A stretch of 64,000 nt of DNA from Lactiplantibacillus mudanjiangensis (GTDB lineage: Bacteria; Bacillota; Bacilli; Lactobacillales; Lactobacillaceae), in the NCBI RefSeq assembly GCF_005405385.1, contig NZ_BJDY01000004.1, forward strand, positions 124,001 to 188,000, written 5' to 3'. Under the pieces are notes generated by a model. The model had not been told where the DNA came from and did not search any database. It saw only the letters and a list, made by a program, of their open reading frames with translations. Below are positions 29,353 to 40,050 of the stretch, piece after piece; the first letter of the stretch is position 1; each line of letters starts with the position of its first letter. A program made the position numbers and the translations under genes.

Positions 29353-29405
29353 TTACCCGATTTAAGGTAAATTCAATTAAAAAAAGTGATAAAGGGGCGA
29401 AAGTT

Positions 29406-31058
29406 TTGAAAAAGCGATCAGTGTTAGCAGTTATTTTTAGTTTAGTCTTAGTGACGGTGTTGGCCGCTTGTGGTAAGCAAAGTAGCCAATCAAGCAAAAG
29501 TGGACAATATGCCAGTAAGCAAGTTTTAAATTTATCGTACCCAAGTACCTTAGATTCCATCGATATTTCGAATATGTCGGGATATGGTAGTACGGGGAAT
29601 GTTTTTGAAAGTTTATATCGGTTAGGGAAAAATGGCAAGGTTACGCCGGGATTAGCTAGCCAAACCAAAGTTTCTAAAGACGGTAAGACCTATACCTTTA
29701 CGATTCGCAATGCGAAGTGGAGTGATGGTTCTGCGATTACCGCGCAAGACTTTGTTTATTCTTGGAAACGGACCGTGACCCCGTCAACGAAGTCTCAATA
29801 TGCCTACCTGTTCTCAGGTGTGAAAAACGCGGATCAAATCGTCGCGGGTAAGAAAAAGCCTAGTACCTTAGGTGTAAAAGCCAAGGGTAAACACACCTTT
29901 ATCGTGACACTGGACAAGCCAATTACTTATTTCAAAAAATTAATGACTTATCCACTGTTTGGACCGATTAGCGAAGCGGCCGTTAAGAAGTGGGGCAGCA
30001 AGTATGCCACTCAAGCCAAATACATGTTATATAGTGGGCCATTCAAGTTAACTGGTTGGACTGGTACTAACAATAAGTGGGCATTTGTTAAGAACAACCA
30101 GTACTGGGATAAAAAAGCGGTTCATCTAAGCCGCATCAACTATAGCGTTAATGAAAGTACAACGACGACGCTGAACTTGTTCCAAGAAAAGAAATTAGAT
30201 TTAACGCAATTAGCCAGTGAACAAGTGAAAAACTTGAAGACGAATTCGGATTACACGACTTATCCTTACTCAATTACGGCATTCTTGGTTTACAACTTCA
30301 ACGCGACTAATTCAACAGTCAAAAAGGCTATGAATAATCAAAAGATTCGTCGCGCAATCTCGTTATCAATTAATCGGAAATCCATGGTTAAAAATGTGAT
30401 TGGAGACGCTTCAAAGACCGCCAAGAGTTTTGTCCCACAAGATTTAGCAAGTGATCCTAAGAATGGGAAAGACTTTGCCGATGAATCAACTGTAAAAAAT
30501 TCAACGTCATATAACCCAACTTTGGCTAAGAAACTTTGGCAACAGGGCTTGAAAGAAATTGGTGTTAAAAAGTTAACGTTACGGTTACTAACGTCAAACG
30601 ATGAACCTAATAAAGCCATTTCACAATACTTCAAAGGCCAGTTAGAAAAGATTTTGCCAGGGTTAACGATTGATTTATCTAATATCCCATCCAAGGTTGC
30701 TAGTACTCGGGCACAACAAGGCAATTTTGATCTGTATTTAAGTGGTTGGGGAGCTGATTTCAACGATCCAATTTCACACTTGCAAATCATGACTACCGGT
30801 AGTGGGTATAACTACGGTAAATATAATAGTAAACAATATAATCAATTAGTTAAAAATGCGCAAAATAAGGATGCTAATAATACGACAGCACGTTGGCAAG
30901 ATATGCTTAAGGCTGAACGTGTCTTAATGCAAGATCAAGGGATTACACCGCTATATCAAACGGTTTACTCCTTCTTGCAAAATCCTAAAGTCAAAGGTGT
31001 TATTCATAATACTGCCGGAACACAGTGGAACTACAAGTATGCCTATATTGCTAAATAA
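29406..31058 (+). CDS. Oligopeptide ABC transporter substrate-binding lipoprotein (OppA family)
   Basis: 550 aa. A lipoprotein signal peptide with lipobox VLAACG (Cys about 22) is followed by a Ser/Gln-rich linker and a full SBP_bac_5 domain: the family segment GKTYTFTIRNAKWSDG near 90-105 and AQDFVYSWKR near 110-119. It binds peptides at the outer face of the membrane for an Opp-type permease. No permease or ATPase genes are nearby, so it must use a permease encoded elsewhere. The TTG start has GGGGCG upstream. The upstream Cys-rich leader suggests control by cysteine supply (inference). Confidence 0.9.
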   Translation: MKKRSVLAVIFSLVLVTVLAACGKQSSQSSKSGQYASKQVLNLSYPSTLDSIDISNMSGYGSTGNVFESLYRLGKNGKVTPGLASQTKVSKDGKTYTFTIRNAKWSDGSAITAQDFVYSWKRTVTPSTKSQYAYLFSGVKNADQIVAGKKKPSTLGVKAKGKHTFIVTLDKPITYFKKLMTYPLFGPISEAAVKKWGSKYATQAKYMLYSGPFKLTGWTGTNNKWAFVKNNQYWDKKAVHLSRINYSVNESTTTTLNLFQEKKLDLTQLASEQVKNLKTNSDYTTYPYSITAFLVYNFNATNSTVKKAMNNQKIRRAISLSINRKSMVKNVIGDASKTAKSFVPQDLASDPKNGKDFADESTVKNSTSYNPTLAKKLWQQGLKEIGVKKLTLRLLTSNDEPNKAISQYFKGQLEKILPGLTIDLSNIPSKVASTRAQQGNFDLYLSGWGADFNDPISHLQIMTTGSGYNYGKYNSKQYNQLVKNAQNKDANNTTARWQDMLKAERVLMQDQGITPLYQTVYSFLQNPKVKGVIHNTAGTQWNYKYAYIAK

Positions 31059-31073
31059 GATCTAAAAACAAGT

Positions 31074-31110
31074 AAGCGCCAATCTGCCATCACGCAGATT
31101 GGCGCTTTTT
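31074..31110 (+). terminator. Terminator of opp-like gene
   Basis: AAGCGCCAATCTG/CAGATTGGCGCTT stem, 13 bp, T-run after. Confidence 0.93.
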
Positions 31111-31122
31111 AGTTGTTAGTAC

Positions 31123-31159
31123 AAAAAAACAGCACTAGCCTAAGAGGCCAGCACTGTTT
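31123..31159 (-). terminator. Terminator of clpP
   Basis: Read on the minus strand: AACAGTGCTGGCC pairs with GGCTAGTGCTGTT through three wobble pairs, followed by seven T. Confidence 0.75.
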
Positions 31160-31171
31160 CGAAAGATTAAC

Positions 31172-31762
31172 CTATTTTAAGCTATTATTTTCCATGATAT
31201 CATCAATCAAACCATAGTCCTTAGCTTCTTGTGCCGTTAAGTAATGGTCACGTTCAGTATCTTTGTTCAGCTTTTCAACTGGTTGATCAGAATTGCTTGC
31301 CAAGATTTCATTGATCTTCTTACGAGTCTTCAAGATTTCTTCAGCGACAATTTCGATTTCAGTTTGTTGCCCTTGAGCACCACCAGATGGTTGATGAATC
31401 AAGATTTCTGAGTTAGGTAAAGCAAAACGCTTGCCCTTAGTCCCAGATGATGCCAAGACACTGGCCATTGATGCGGCCATCCCCATGACAATCGTTTGGA
31501 CGTCAGATTTGATGAAGTTCATGGTGTCATAGATGGCTAAGCCGGCGGTTACGACCCCACCTGGAGAGTTGATATAAAGGTAGATGTCCTTATCAGAATC
31601 TTGGGCATCCAAGAAGAGCAATTGGGCAATGATAGCATTGGCCATGTTGTCTTCGATGGGACCAGATAACATGATGATACGGTCCTTTAAAAGTCGTGAA
31701 TAAATGTCATAAGCACGTTCGCCACGTGATGACTGTTCAATAACTGTAGGTACTGGATACAT
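31172..31762 (-). CDS. clpP: ATP-dependent Clp protease proteolytic subunit
   Basis: 196 aa. Serine peptidase that forms a 14-mer chamber with ClpC/ClpE/ClpX ATPases and degrades misfolded and regulatory proteins. Catalytic triad S98 (GMAASMAS), H123 (EILIHQP) and D172 (TERDHY) is intact, as is the oligomerisation loop. RBS TAGGAGG is placed correctly. A CtsR operator overlaps its promoter, as expected for a heat-shock class III gene. It is monocistronic. Confidence 0.98.
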   Translation of the reverse strand: MYPVPTVIEQSSRGERAYDIYSRLLKDRIIMLSGPIEDNMANAIIAQLLFLDAQDSDKDIYLYINSPGGVVTAGLAIYDTMNFIKSDVQTIVMGMAASMASVLASSGTKGKRFALPNSEILIHQPSGGAQGQQTEIEIVAEEILKTRKKINEILASNSDQPVEKLNKDTERDHYLTAQEAKDYGLIDDIMENNSLK

Positions 31763-31819
31763 AACTTGTTAGCCTCCTAATTAAGTCTAGATTGATTAGC
31801 GTCTTGCTAATATAAATGT

Positions 31820-31849
31820 AGTTTACCCCCAAGGTCAGTGAAGGTCAAA
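31820..31849 (-). promoter_or_regulatory. clpP promoter with CtsR operator
   Basis: The CtsR heptad repeat GGTCAGT-gaa-GGTCAAA occupies 31833-31849 (plus-strand reading; consensus GGTCAAANANGGTCAAA). On the minus strand, TTGACC (31843-31848), 17 nt, TAAACT (31820-31825) forms the promoter, so the repressor covers the -35 box and spacer. Confidence 0.88.
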
Positions 31850-31893
31850 CGAAAAACCTCAAAAACAAAATTTCGTTTTCATTAGTAACGTGG

Positions 31894-31955
31894 TATACTT
31901 AGGTTTCTATCATATACGGCTTGAGATTGGGGAGTGTCCCAATCTCTTTTTCTTG
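31894..31955 (+). ncRNA. Possible short transcript: -10 box followed by terminator
   Basis: TATACT (31894-31899) is followed only 24 nt later by a strong terminator, GAGATTGGG/CCCAATCTC with TTTTTC (31923-31955), and no ORF. The expected product is an RNA of about 45-50 nt, divergent from clpP. The -35 region is poor, so this may instead be an abortive leader of rpoN. Confidence 0.3.
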
Positions 31956-32009
31956 CTCAAAATTATGAACTTTCGCTGATGGTCAACTGGTGTCCAAGCG
32001 CGAGTATGG

Positions 32010-32050
32010 TAGAATGAAAGCGGTATGCTAGTACGCTTGATTTTTAATTC
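32010..32050 (+). promoter_or_regulatory. Second promoter-terminator unit upstream of rpoN
   Basis: An extended -10 box (TGG-TAGAAT, -10 at 32010-32015) is followed almost at once by a hairpin AAGC-GTA/TAC-GCTT and a GATTTTTA tract. It repeats the arrangement at 31894-31955. Transcripts would have to pass it to reach rpoN. Confidence 0.3.
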
Positions 32051-32057
32051 AAGGTAT

Positions 32058-32087
32058 AAAAAAAGCTGAGCCACTCAGCTCAGCTTA
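32058..32087 (-). terminator. Terminator of tRNA-Arg
   Basis: Minus strand: AAGCTGAG/CTCAGCTT stem with an 8-nt loop and seven T, 5 nt after the tRNA. Confidence 0.88.
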
Positions 32088-32091
32088 GGAA

Positions 32092-32163
32092 TGCGTCTGG
32101 AGGGAATCGAACCCCCATCTCAAGAACCGGAATCTTACGTGCGATCCATTACACTACAGACGC
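32092..32163 (-). tRNA. tRNA-Arg (anticodon CCG)
   Basis: A 72-nt cloverleaf on the minus strand including the discriminator base. Acceptor stem GCGTCTG/CAGACGC; T-arm GGGGGTTCGAATCCC-type with TTCGAAT; anticodon arm TAAGA-TTCCGGT-TCTTG, so the anticodon is CCG (plus-strand 32128-32130), reading the arginine codon CGG. CCA is not encoded. It has its own terminator. Confidence 0.95.
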
Positions 32164-32246
32164 CTAAACAACAAATAATAGTTTAGCGGATAATGGATAA
32201 AAACACAAGGGGTATTCGTAAAAAAAGTTTATGGGAGGAATTATTT

Positions 32247-33581
32247 ATGGCAATCGGACCGGGCTTTCGTCAGCAACAACGGCAATCACAAAAGTTGGCT
32301 ATGACGCAACGACTACAACAATCGATTCAGATGTTGCAGTTTAATGTAGAAGAGTTGCGGGATTTTTTAACGCAAAAGGCCTTAGAGAATCCTTTAATTG
32401 ATGTTGATACTAATTGGAATGCCAATCACGCGAGTTTAACGGCCGCCCAAAATATGCCGTCCCACGATGATTTTATTGAACGTGTTTCAACAACTAATCA
32501 GCACTCACTGTTTGAATATTTATTAGATCAAATTCATTTGACAATGCGTGATACTAAACTTCGCAAAATTGTCTTGACCTTAATTGAATATGTCGATGTT
32601 AATGGTTATTTAAAAGTTGATGATGACCAGGTGATGGCTGAACTGTCAGCGACACCAATCGAGTTGCTAGATGCAGTAACCTTACTTCAGCAACTTGATC
32701 CACCAGGTGTCGGGGCACGAAACTTACAAGAAGCACTGATGTTGCAAACGGAAAGTGATGATCACGCCCCTAATCTGGCTTACATTATTTTAGAAGAGAA
32801 TTTTGATGCGCTGGTCAATCGTCAGTGGGACGCTTTGGCTAAAAAGTATCAAGTCAATTTGGCTGATATTTCTAGTGTTTATGACTACGTTCGGACGTTG
32901 AGTCCCACACCGGGGGCTGCAGTTGGTCAAGAAACAACGGGTTATATTTTTCCAGATTTGGTAGTTACTCAACGGGCCGGTCAATTGGCATTGAAAACCG
33001 CTTCGATGGCTCAACCTGTCGTGAAATTCCAAGGCAATTATTATCAACAGATGAGTCAACACTCAGATCAAGAGGTAACAGAATACTTGAAAGAAAAGAA
33101 GTCTGAGTATGAGTGGATTGCTAGTAGCTTACAACAACGTGAAGCCACCATTTTTCGGGTAGGGACAGTTATTATCGAACGGCAAGCCGATTTCTTCCTG
33201 GAAAAAACGACAACTTTAAAGCCGTTGCTATTACGAGATGTGGCTCAGCAATTACAAGTCCATGAATCGACGATTAGTCGGAGCATTAATGGAAAGTACA
33301 TTCAAACGGACTTTGGCATGTTCGAACTTAAACGTTTCTTTACCAAGGCGGTCAATAAACGTCCCACGGATGGCAAAGTTGTGTCAGCGGATGGGGTTCA
33401 ACACCGAATTGTGGCTCTCATAAAACAGGAAAATAAAGAAAAACCGCTTTCAGACCAAAAAATTGTTCAGATTCTTAAGTCGGAAAATGTCGAACTTTCT
33501 CGGCGGACAGTGGCCAAATATCGGGAAAATCTTAACATTCCGTCTTCTTCTAAACGAAAACAATATCTAAGAACCGAATAA
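32247..33581 (+). CDS. rpoN: RNA polymerase sigma-54 factor
   Basis: 444 aa. Region I is the Gln-rich activator-interaction segment QRQSQKLAMTQRLQQS (about 8-23); region III has the core-binding and HTH parts (HESTISRSINGKY near 360), and the C-terminus carries the RpoN box SRRTVAKYRENLNIPSS. In lactobacilli sigma-54 mainly drives mannose/glucose PTS operons with a LevR/ManR-type activator, neither of which is in this window. ATG at 32247 is set by GGGAGG; an in-frame ATG at 32193 has no RBS. Confidence 0.96.
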   Translation: MAIGPGFRQQQRQSQKLAMTQRLQQSIQMLQFNVEELRDFLTQKALENPLIDVDTNWNANHASLTAAQNMPSHDDFIERVSTTNQHSLFEYLLDQIHLTMRDTKLRKIVLTLIEYVDVNGYLKVDDDQVMAELSATPIELLDAVTLLQQLDPPGVGARNLQEALMLQTESDDHAPNLAYIILEENFDALVNRQWDALAKKYQVNLADISSVYDYVRTLSPTPGAAVGQETTGYIFPDLVVTQRAGQLALKTASMAQPVVKFQGNYYQQMSQHSDQEVTEYLKEKKSEYEWIASSLQQREATIFRVGTVIIERQADFFLEKTTTLKPLLLRDVAQQLQVHESTISRSINGKYIQTDFGMFELKRFFTKAVNKRPTDGKVVSADGVQHRIVALIKQENKEKPLSDQKIVQILKSENVELSRRTVAKYRENLNIPSSSKRKQYLRTE

Positions 33582-33634
33582 TAATTATATCGCATGTTTG
33601 GACCAGTCGGTTATCAGTCGTCGTTGGTTCTTAT

Positions 33635-33663
33635 TTGCAACCGCACCATGAACCTGCTATAAT
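33635..33663 (+). promoter_or_regulatory. Promoter of the cggR-gap operon
   Basis: TTGCAA (33635-33640), 17 nt, perfect TATAAT (33658-33663). The leader of about 130 nt before cggR contains the CggR operator. Confidence 0.85.
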
Positions 33664-33741
33664 TCATGTTGTGGTAAGAGAGGTATGCAACATCAATTTC
33701 GTCGTAAATTATCGTTGTGTGCTTTGTTTTTTGAAGTCTTT

Positions 33742-33779
33742 GGGTCGTTATTCGACATAGCTGGACTTAATATGTCCCA
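33742..33779 (+). promoter_or_regulatory. CggR operator
   Basis: Two imperfect GGGTC/GGAC-type half-site pairs (GGGTCGTTATTCGACATAGC followed by TGGACTTAATATGTCCC) correspond closely in layout to the Bacillus subtilis cggR operator, including a central CATAGC. It lies between the promoter and cggR, so bound repressor would block elongation. Fructose-1,6-bisphosphate releases CggR in Bacillus; the same is expected here. Confidence 0.82.
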
Positions 33780-33800
33780 CTAGAGAGCAGGTTGAATGCC

Positions 33801-34829
33801 ATGCATTCAGATATTCAATGGATTGAGGCAATTGCCCCAGACATGGTTGATATGCTAAGCCATCGTTACTTAGTATTACGTACCATCAATTGGATGGCCC
33901 CAGTCGGACGACGGTTATTAGCGCAAACCTTAGATGTTAGTGAGCGAACCTTGCGGACCGAAACGGATACGTTACGGAAACTAGATTTGATCATTACAAA
34001 TAAGGCAGGCATGCAATTGACACAATCGGGTAAAGATGTTTTACTTGGCTTGAGTCAATTCATGGATGAACTAATGGGCATCCGCCAAAAAGCACGACAA
34101 TTGGCCCAACGTTTTAATATTAAACGTTGCATCATCGTTTCCGGCGATTCTGATCGACAATTAAAGGTCATCGGATCAATGGGCGAAGAAGTCAACCAAC
34201 TCCTGCAACAGTTATTGCCAGAAGGTGATAACATCATTGCAGTGATGGGGGGCCATACCATGGAACATGTGGCAAATAACCTTACTAACAACTTGGCTAG
34301 TAAACGTGACTTACTATTTGTTCCAGCACGTGGTGGTGTTGGTGAATCGGTTGCGATTCAAGCAAACACCATTGCGTCACAAATGGCACAGCATACCGGT
34401 GGAAAATTCCGCTCGCTGTTTGTGCCAGAACAGGTCAGTGAACGAACTTATGAACCGCTTCTCAAGGAACCTAGTATCCAAGAGGTGTTGGGGATTATCC
34501 GTCGCGCCAATGTGGTGATTCATAGTGTCGGTGATGCTGATTCAATGGCACATCGTCGGAATATGTCAGAAGATCAAATAAAGGTTTTACGAAGCCGCGC
34601 TGCGGTTGGTGAAGCTTTTGGTTACTTCTTCGATAAATCGGGTAACGTTGTTTACCGGATTCCACGCATTGGCCTACAACTCGGAGAACTGGCCAACCGG
34701 GAGATTATACTCGCAGTTGCGGGTGGTGCATCTAAGGCTACCGCGATTGAGGCGTATATGAAGATCGCACCTAAACAGACGTGTTTAATCACGGATGAGG
34801 GTGCTGCTAACTTGATTTTAAAGAAGTAA
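33801..34829 (+). CDS. cggR: Central glycolytic genes regulator
   Basis: 342 aa, SorC family. The N-terminal winged helix ([20 protein letters not shown] near 40-59) binds the operator upstream; the C-terminal sugar-phosphate domain (from about 95) contains [14 protein letters not shown] and the glycolytic-effector segments near 270-330. It represses its own operon when fructose-1,6-bisphosphate is low. ATG 33801 is preferred; an in-frame TTG at 33792 is too close to the purine-rich RBS. First gene of cggR-gap-pgk-tpiA-eno. Confidence 0.94.
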   Translation: MHSDIQWIEAIAPDMVDMLSHRYLVLRTINWMAPVGRRLLAQTLDVSERTLRTETDTLRKLDLIITNKAGMQLTQSGKDVLLGLSQFMDELMGIRQKARQLAQRFNIKRCIIVSGDSDRQLKVIGSMGEEVNQLLQQLLPEGDNIIAVMGGHTMEHVANNLTNNLASKRDLLFVPARGGVGESVAIQANTIASQMAQHTGGKFRSLFVPEQVSERTYEPLLKEPSIQEVLGIIRRANVVIHSVGDADSMAHRRNMSEDQIKVLRSRAAVGEAFGYFFDKSGNVVYRIPRIGLQLGELANREIILAVAGGASKATAIEAYMKIAPKQTCLITDEGAANLILKK

Positions 34830-34894
34830 TTTTCTTCGGAAGATTGCTCCTTAAAATAAAAATATTTTTATTTCCACAAGGAGGAAATTTTAGT

Positions 34895-35917
34895 ATGTCT
34901 GTAAAAATTGGTATTAATGGTTTCGGCCGTATTGGTCGTTTAGCATTCCGTCGTATCTTAGAACTTGGTGCAAAGTCAAGTGATATTGAAGTTGTTGCTA
35001 TCAACGATTTAACTTCACCTGCATTGTTGGCTCATCTTTTGAAGTATGACTCAACTCATGGTACTTTAGATGCTGAAGTTTCTGCTACCGACGATTCAAT
35101 CGTTGTTAACGGTAAGAACTACCGTGTTTACGCAGAACCTCAAGCACAAAATATTCCTTGGGTTAAGAACGACGGTGTTGACTTCGTACTTGAATGTACT
35201 GGTTTCTACACATCTAAAGAAAAGTCACAAGCTCATTTGGACGCTGGCGCAAAACGTGTCTTGATCTCAGCTCCTGCTGGCTCAGACTTGAAGACTATCG
35301 TTTACAATGTTAACGATGACATCTTGACTTCTGACGACCGTATCGTTTCAGCTGGTTCATGTACTACTAACTGTCTTGCACCTCTTGCTTTCTTTGAAAA
35401 CCAAGAATTTGGTATCAAAGTTGGTACTATGACGACTATCCATGCTTACACTTCAACTCAAATGTTATTAGACGGCCCTGTTCGTGGCGGTAACTTCCGT
35501 GCTGCACGTGCTGCCGGTGTAAACACTATTCCTCATTCAACTGGTGCTGCTAAAGCTCTTGGCTTAGTTATCCCAGAATTACAAGGTAAGTTACAAGGCC
35601 ATGCACAACGTGTTGGTGTTGTTGACGGTTCATTAACTGAATTAGTTGCTATCTTAGACAAGAAAGTTACTGCTGACGAAGTTAACGCTGCTATCAAGAA
35701 GCATACTGAAGGTAACGAATCATTCGGTTACAATGCTGACGAAATCGTTTCATCAGATGTTATCGGTACTACTTTCGGTTCAATCTTCGATCCTACTCAA
35801 ACAGAAGTTACTTCTGATGGTGAAAACCAATTAGTTAAGACTGTTGCTTGGTACGATAACGAATACGGCTTCACTTGCCAAATGGTACGTACTTTATTGA
35901 AATTTGCTACTCTTTAA
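34895..35917 (+). CDS. gap: Glyceraldehyde-3-phosphate dehydrogenase
   Basis: 340 aa, NAD-dependent. NAD fold [10 protein letters not shown] (7-16), NAD-specific D38 in INDLT, catalytic C156 in [13 protein letters not shown] with its His partner in the HAYTSTQ segment. Strong AAGGAGG RBS. Codon use is strongly restricted (GCT, ACT, GTT, TTC, GAA), as in very highly expressed genes, and differs visibly from flanking genes. ATG at 34895; an in-frame upstream start at 34844 has no RBS. Confidence 0.98.
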   Translation: MSVKIGINGFGRIGRLAFRRILELGAKSSDIEVVAINDLTSPALLAHLLKYDSTHGTLDAEVSATDDSIVVNGKNYRVYAEPQAQNIPWVKNDGVDFVLECTGFYTSKEKSQAHLDAGAKRVLISAPAGSDLKTIVYNVNDDILTSDDRIVSAGSCTTNCLAPLAFFENQEFGIKVGTMTTIHAYTSTQMLLDGPVRGGNFRAARAAGVNTIPHSTGAAKALGLVIPELQGKLQGHAQRVGVVDGSLTELVAILDKKVTADEVNAAIKKHTEGNESFGYNADEIVSSDVIGTTFGSIFDPTQTEVTSDGENQLVKTVAWYDNEYGFTCQMVRTLLKFATL

Positions 35918-35956
35918 TATTAAAGATTGCGAATTTTAAAACCGCATAGGTTTTTG

Positions 35957-35993
35957 ACGGCGGGGGGAGGCAATCTTCTCCTGCCGTTTTTTT
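35957..35993 (+). terminator. Partial terminator between gap and pgk
   Basis: ACGGC-GGG-GAG/CTCC-TGCCGT stem with a T-run. It probably lets part of the transcription pass, adjusting gap against pgk-tpiA-eno levels. Confidence 0.75.
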
Positions 35994-36037
35994 CTTAAAT
36001 TAAATTGACTGACGAAATTCCTAGGAGGATTTTAACA

Positions 36038-37240
36038 TTGGCTAAATTAATCGTTTCAGATTTAGATGTTAAAGATAAAAAAGTTTTAATCCGTGTTGAC
36101 TTTAATGTTCCTATTAAAGACGGCAAGATCGGTGACGACAACCGGATCGTCGCTGCTTTACCAACGATCAAATATGTTAGCGAACATGATGGTAAAGCCA
36201 TCTTATTCTCACATTTAGGTCGGATTAAGAGCGAAGATGACAAGCAAGGTTTGAGCTTACGCCCAGTTGCTGAACGTCTTTCAAACTTATTAAACAAACC
36301 TGTTACTTTCGTACCTGTTACGGAAGGCGAACAACTTGAAACAGCTATCAACAACATGAATGACGGTGACGTCTTAGTTGTTGAAAACACTCGTTTTGAA
36401 GACGTTGTTAATGGCGAACAAGTTAAGCGCGAATCAGGTAACGATCCTGAATTGGGCAAATACTGGGCATCACTTGGTGACGTTTACGTCAACGATGCTT
36501 TCGGTACTGCTCACCGTGCCCATGCATCTAACGTTGGGATTGCCTCAAACATGGAACAAGCTGCGGCTGGTTTCTTAATGGAAAAGGAAATCGAATTCTT
36601 AGGTGACGCGGTTGACAATCCAAAACACCCATTCGTTGCTATCTTAGGTGGTGCTAAGGTTTCTGACAAGATCGGTGTTATCGATCACTTAATCAGCAAA
36701 GCCGACAAGATCATCATCGGTGGTGGGATGACTTATACGTTCTATGCTGCTAAAGGCATGGGCATTGGTAACTCACTTGTTGAAAAAGACAAGATTGAAT
36801 TAGCTAAGTCAATCATCGAAAAGGCTGGCGACAAGTTGGTCTTACCTAGCGACTCAGTTGTTGCTGAAAAATTTGACAACGATGTACCTAACAAAGTTGT
36901 TGATGGTTCAATTCCTGATGGCTACATGGCCTTAGATATCGGTCCTAAGTCAATTCAAGAATTCAAAGATGTTTTAAGCGACGCTAAGACGGTTGTTTGG
37001 AACGGACCAATGGGTGTCTTTGAAATGAGTAACTACGCTAAGGGTACGCTTGAAGTTGGCGAATTCTTAGGGACGTTATCAGACGCAACAACCATCGTTG
37101 GTGGTGGGGACTCAACTGCCGCTGTTAAGCAACTTGGCGTTGGCGACAAGTTAACCCACATCTCAACTGGTGGTGGCGCTTCACTTGAATACCTTGAAGG
37201 TAAGACTTTACCTGGTATTGCTGCTATTTCTACTAAATAA
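36038..37240 (+). CDS. pgk: Phosphoglycerate kinase
   Basis: 400 aa. It transfers phosphate from 1,3-bisphosphoglycerate to ADP. The N-domain signature RVDFNVPIK is near 19-27, the basic patch HLGRIK near 61-66, and the nucleotide-binding GGGDSTAA near the C-terminus. TTG start at 36038 with AGGAGG 9 nt upstream; an in-frame codon at 36005 is not preceded by an RBS. Third structural gene of the cggR operon, codon-optimised. Confidence 0.98.
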   Translation: MAKLIVSDLDVKDKKVLIRVDFNVPIKDGKIGDDNRIVAALPTIKYVSEHDGKAILFSHLGRIKSEDDKQGLSLRPVAERLSNLLNKPVTFVPVTEGEQLETAINNMNDGDVLVVENTRFEDVVNGEQVKRESGNDPELGKYWASLGDVYVNDAFGTAHRAHASNVGIASNMEQAAAGFLMEKEIEFLGDAVDNPKHPFVAILGGAKVSDKIGVIDHLISKADKIIIGGGMTYTFYAAKGMGIGNSLVEKDKIELAKSIIEKAGDKLVLPSDSVVAEKFDNDVPNKVVDGSIPDGYMALDIGPKSIQEFKDVLSDAKTVVWNGPMGVFEMSNYAKGTLEVGEFLGTLSDATTIVGGGDSTAAVKQLGVGDKLTHISTGGGASLEYLEGKTLPGIAAISTK

Positions 37241-38023
<783 letters not shown>

Positions 38024-38093
38024 GTAATTCATTATTGCAAGTTTAATCACAACCCTCTACAATGGGTTGTGAACCAATTATAAGCAAACTTAA

Positions 38094-39434
<1,341 letters not shown>

Positions 39435-39448
39435 GTAATTGGTTAGAA

Positions 39449-39478
39449 AAAAGTCCTGCAATTGCAGGGCTTTTTTTT
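39449..39478 (+). terminator. Terminator of the glycolytic operon
   Basis: GTCCTGCAATTGCAGGGC self-complementary stem with eight T. Confidence 0.92.
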
Positions 39479-39485
39479 GCAAATA

Positions 39486-39516
39486 AAAATGCGGACTTGG
39501 TTCAAGTCCGCATTTT
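39486..39516. terminator. Second hairpin after eno, possibly bidirectional
   Basis: AAAATGCGGACTT/AAGTCCGCATTTT, a perfect 13-bp stem 8 nt after the first terminator. The T-tracts are short in both directions. Confidence 0.6.
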
Positions 39517-40050
39517 GTGTATATATCTATAATACTAGTCGGAATAAATTGCAATGTCAACGCTTACAATTGGTGCAAGAATGCACAACCATAGCTAAAG
39601 ACTCAGGGCATGGCCTTTGTTATGATCAATTAATTTTTTTGATGGATTGATACACAGAAACTATCAATTTTAGTGTTAAATAATATCAAAAAAATATATA
39701 TAATTTTTTATCGATTATTAATAAGGCAAAGAATGCCGACTTATCAGGGCTGAGAACTTTTGCTCAATAATGCACTTGTGATGCGGGTTTGATAAGCTCG
39801 GGAAAAACGTTTGACTTATAGTTAAGGCAAGTTGTATGATGACCTTGTTGATAAGCGGAGCAGGTTTTCGCGAATTGACGGGGATGACAATTAAGTCTTA
39901 ATTATTGCAAATTTATATAGTTGAATCAGGTTAGCTGGTCGGCATTTGAGAAGAGCGGTCCATTGGCAGATGGACCTATTTAAAAACATCATTTGTAACC
40001 GCTTACTAAGCTGACTTGATAACTTAAAATCTAAGGAGCGCGACGTTGTC
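39517..40050 (+). promoter_or_regulatory. Long non-coding control region of pyruvate oxidase
   Basis: No gene in 534 bp. A cre-like site TGTCAACGCTTACA lies at 39555-39568 (13 of 14 against TGWAANCGNTNWCA). The promoter is TTGACT (39811-39816), 18 nt, TATGAT (39835-39840), giving a leader of about 200 nt. The leader holds a hairpin GGTCCAT/ATGGACC near 39956-39975 and a second cre-like site TGTAACCGCTTACT at 39994-40007, also 13 of 14, which would act as a roadblock. The 39600-39780 part is very AT-rich; I see no further identified element there. Confidence 0.65.

Noticed and set aside
29107-29405. T-box riboswitch before the OppA-type gene.
   Set aside because: No AGGGTGGNACCGCG T-box motif or specifier-loop pattern; the Cys codons lie in a translated ORF with its own RBS instead.
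38049-38071. Hairpin CACAACCC/GGGTTGTG between tpiA and eno as a terminator.
   Set aside because: No T-tract follows and the operon continues; more likely an RNA stability or processing element.
39739-39800. Possible TPP riboswitch upstream of the TPP enzyme pyruvate oxidase (GCTGAGA and AATAATGC elements).
   Set aside because: GCTGAGA is present but the second conserved block (CUGAUCUGG-UAAU-CC-GCG-AGGGA) is not, and the region lies before the mapped promoter at 39811-39840. Chance resemblance is more likely.
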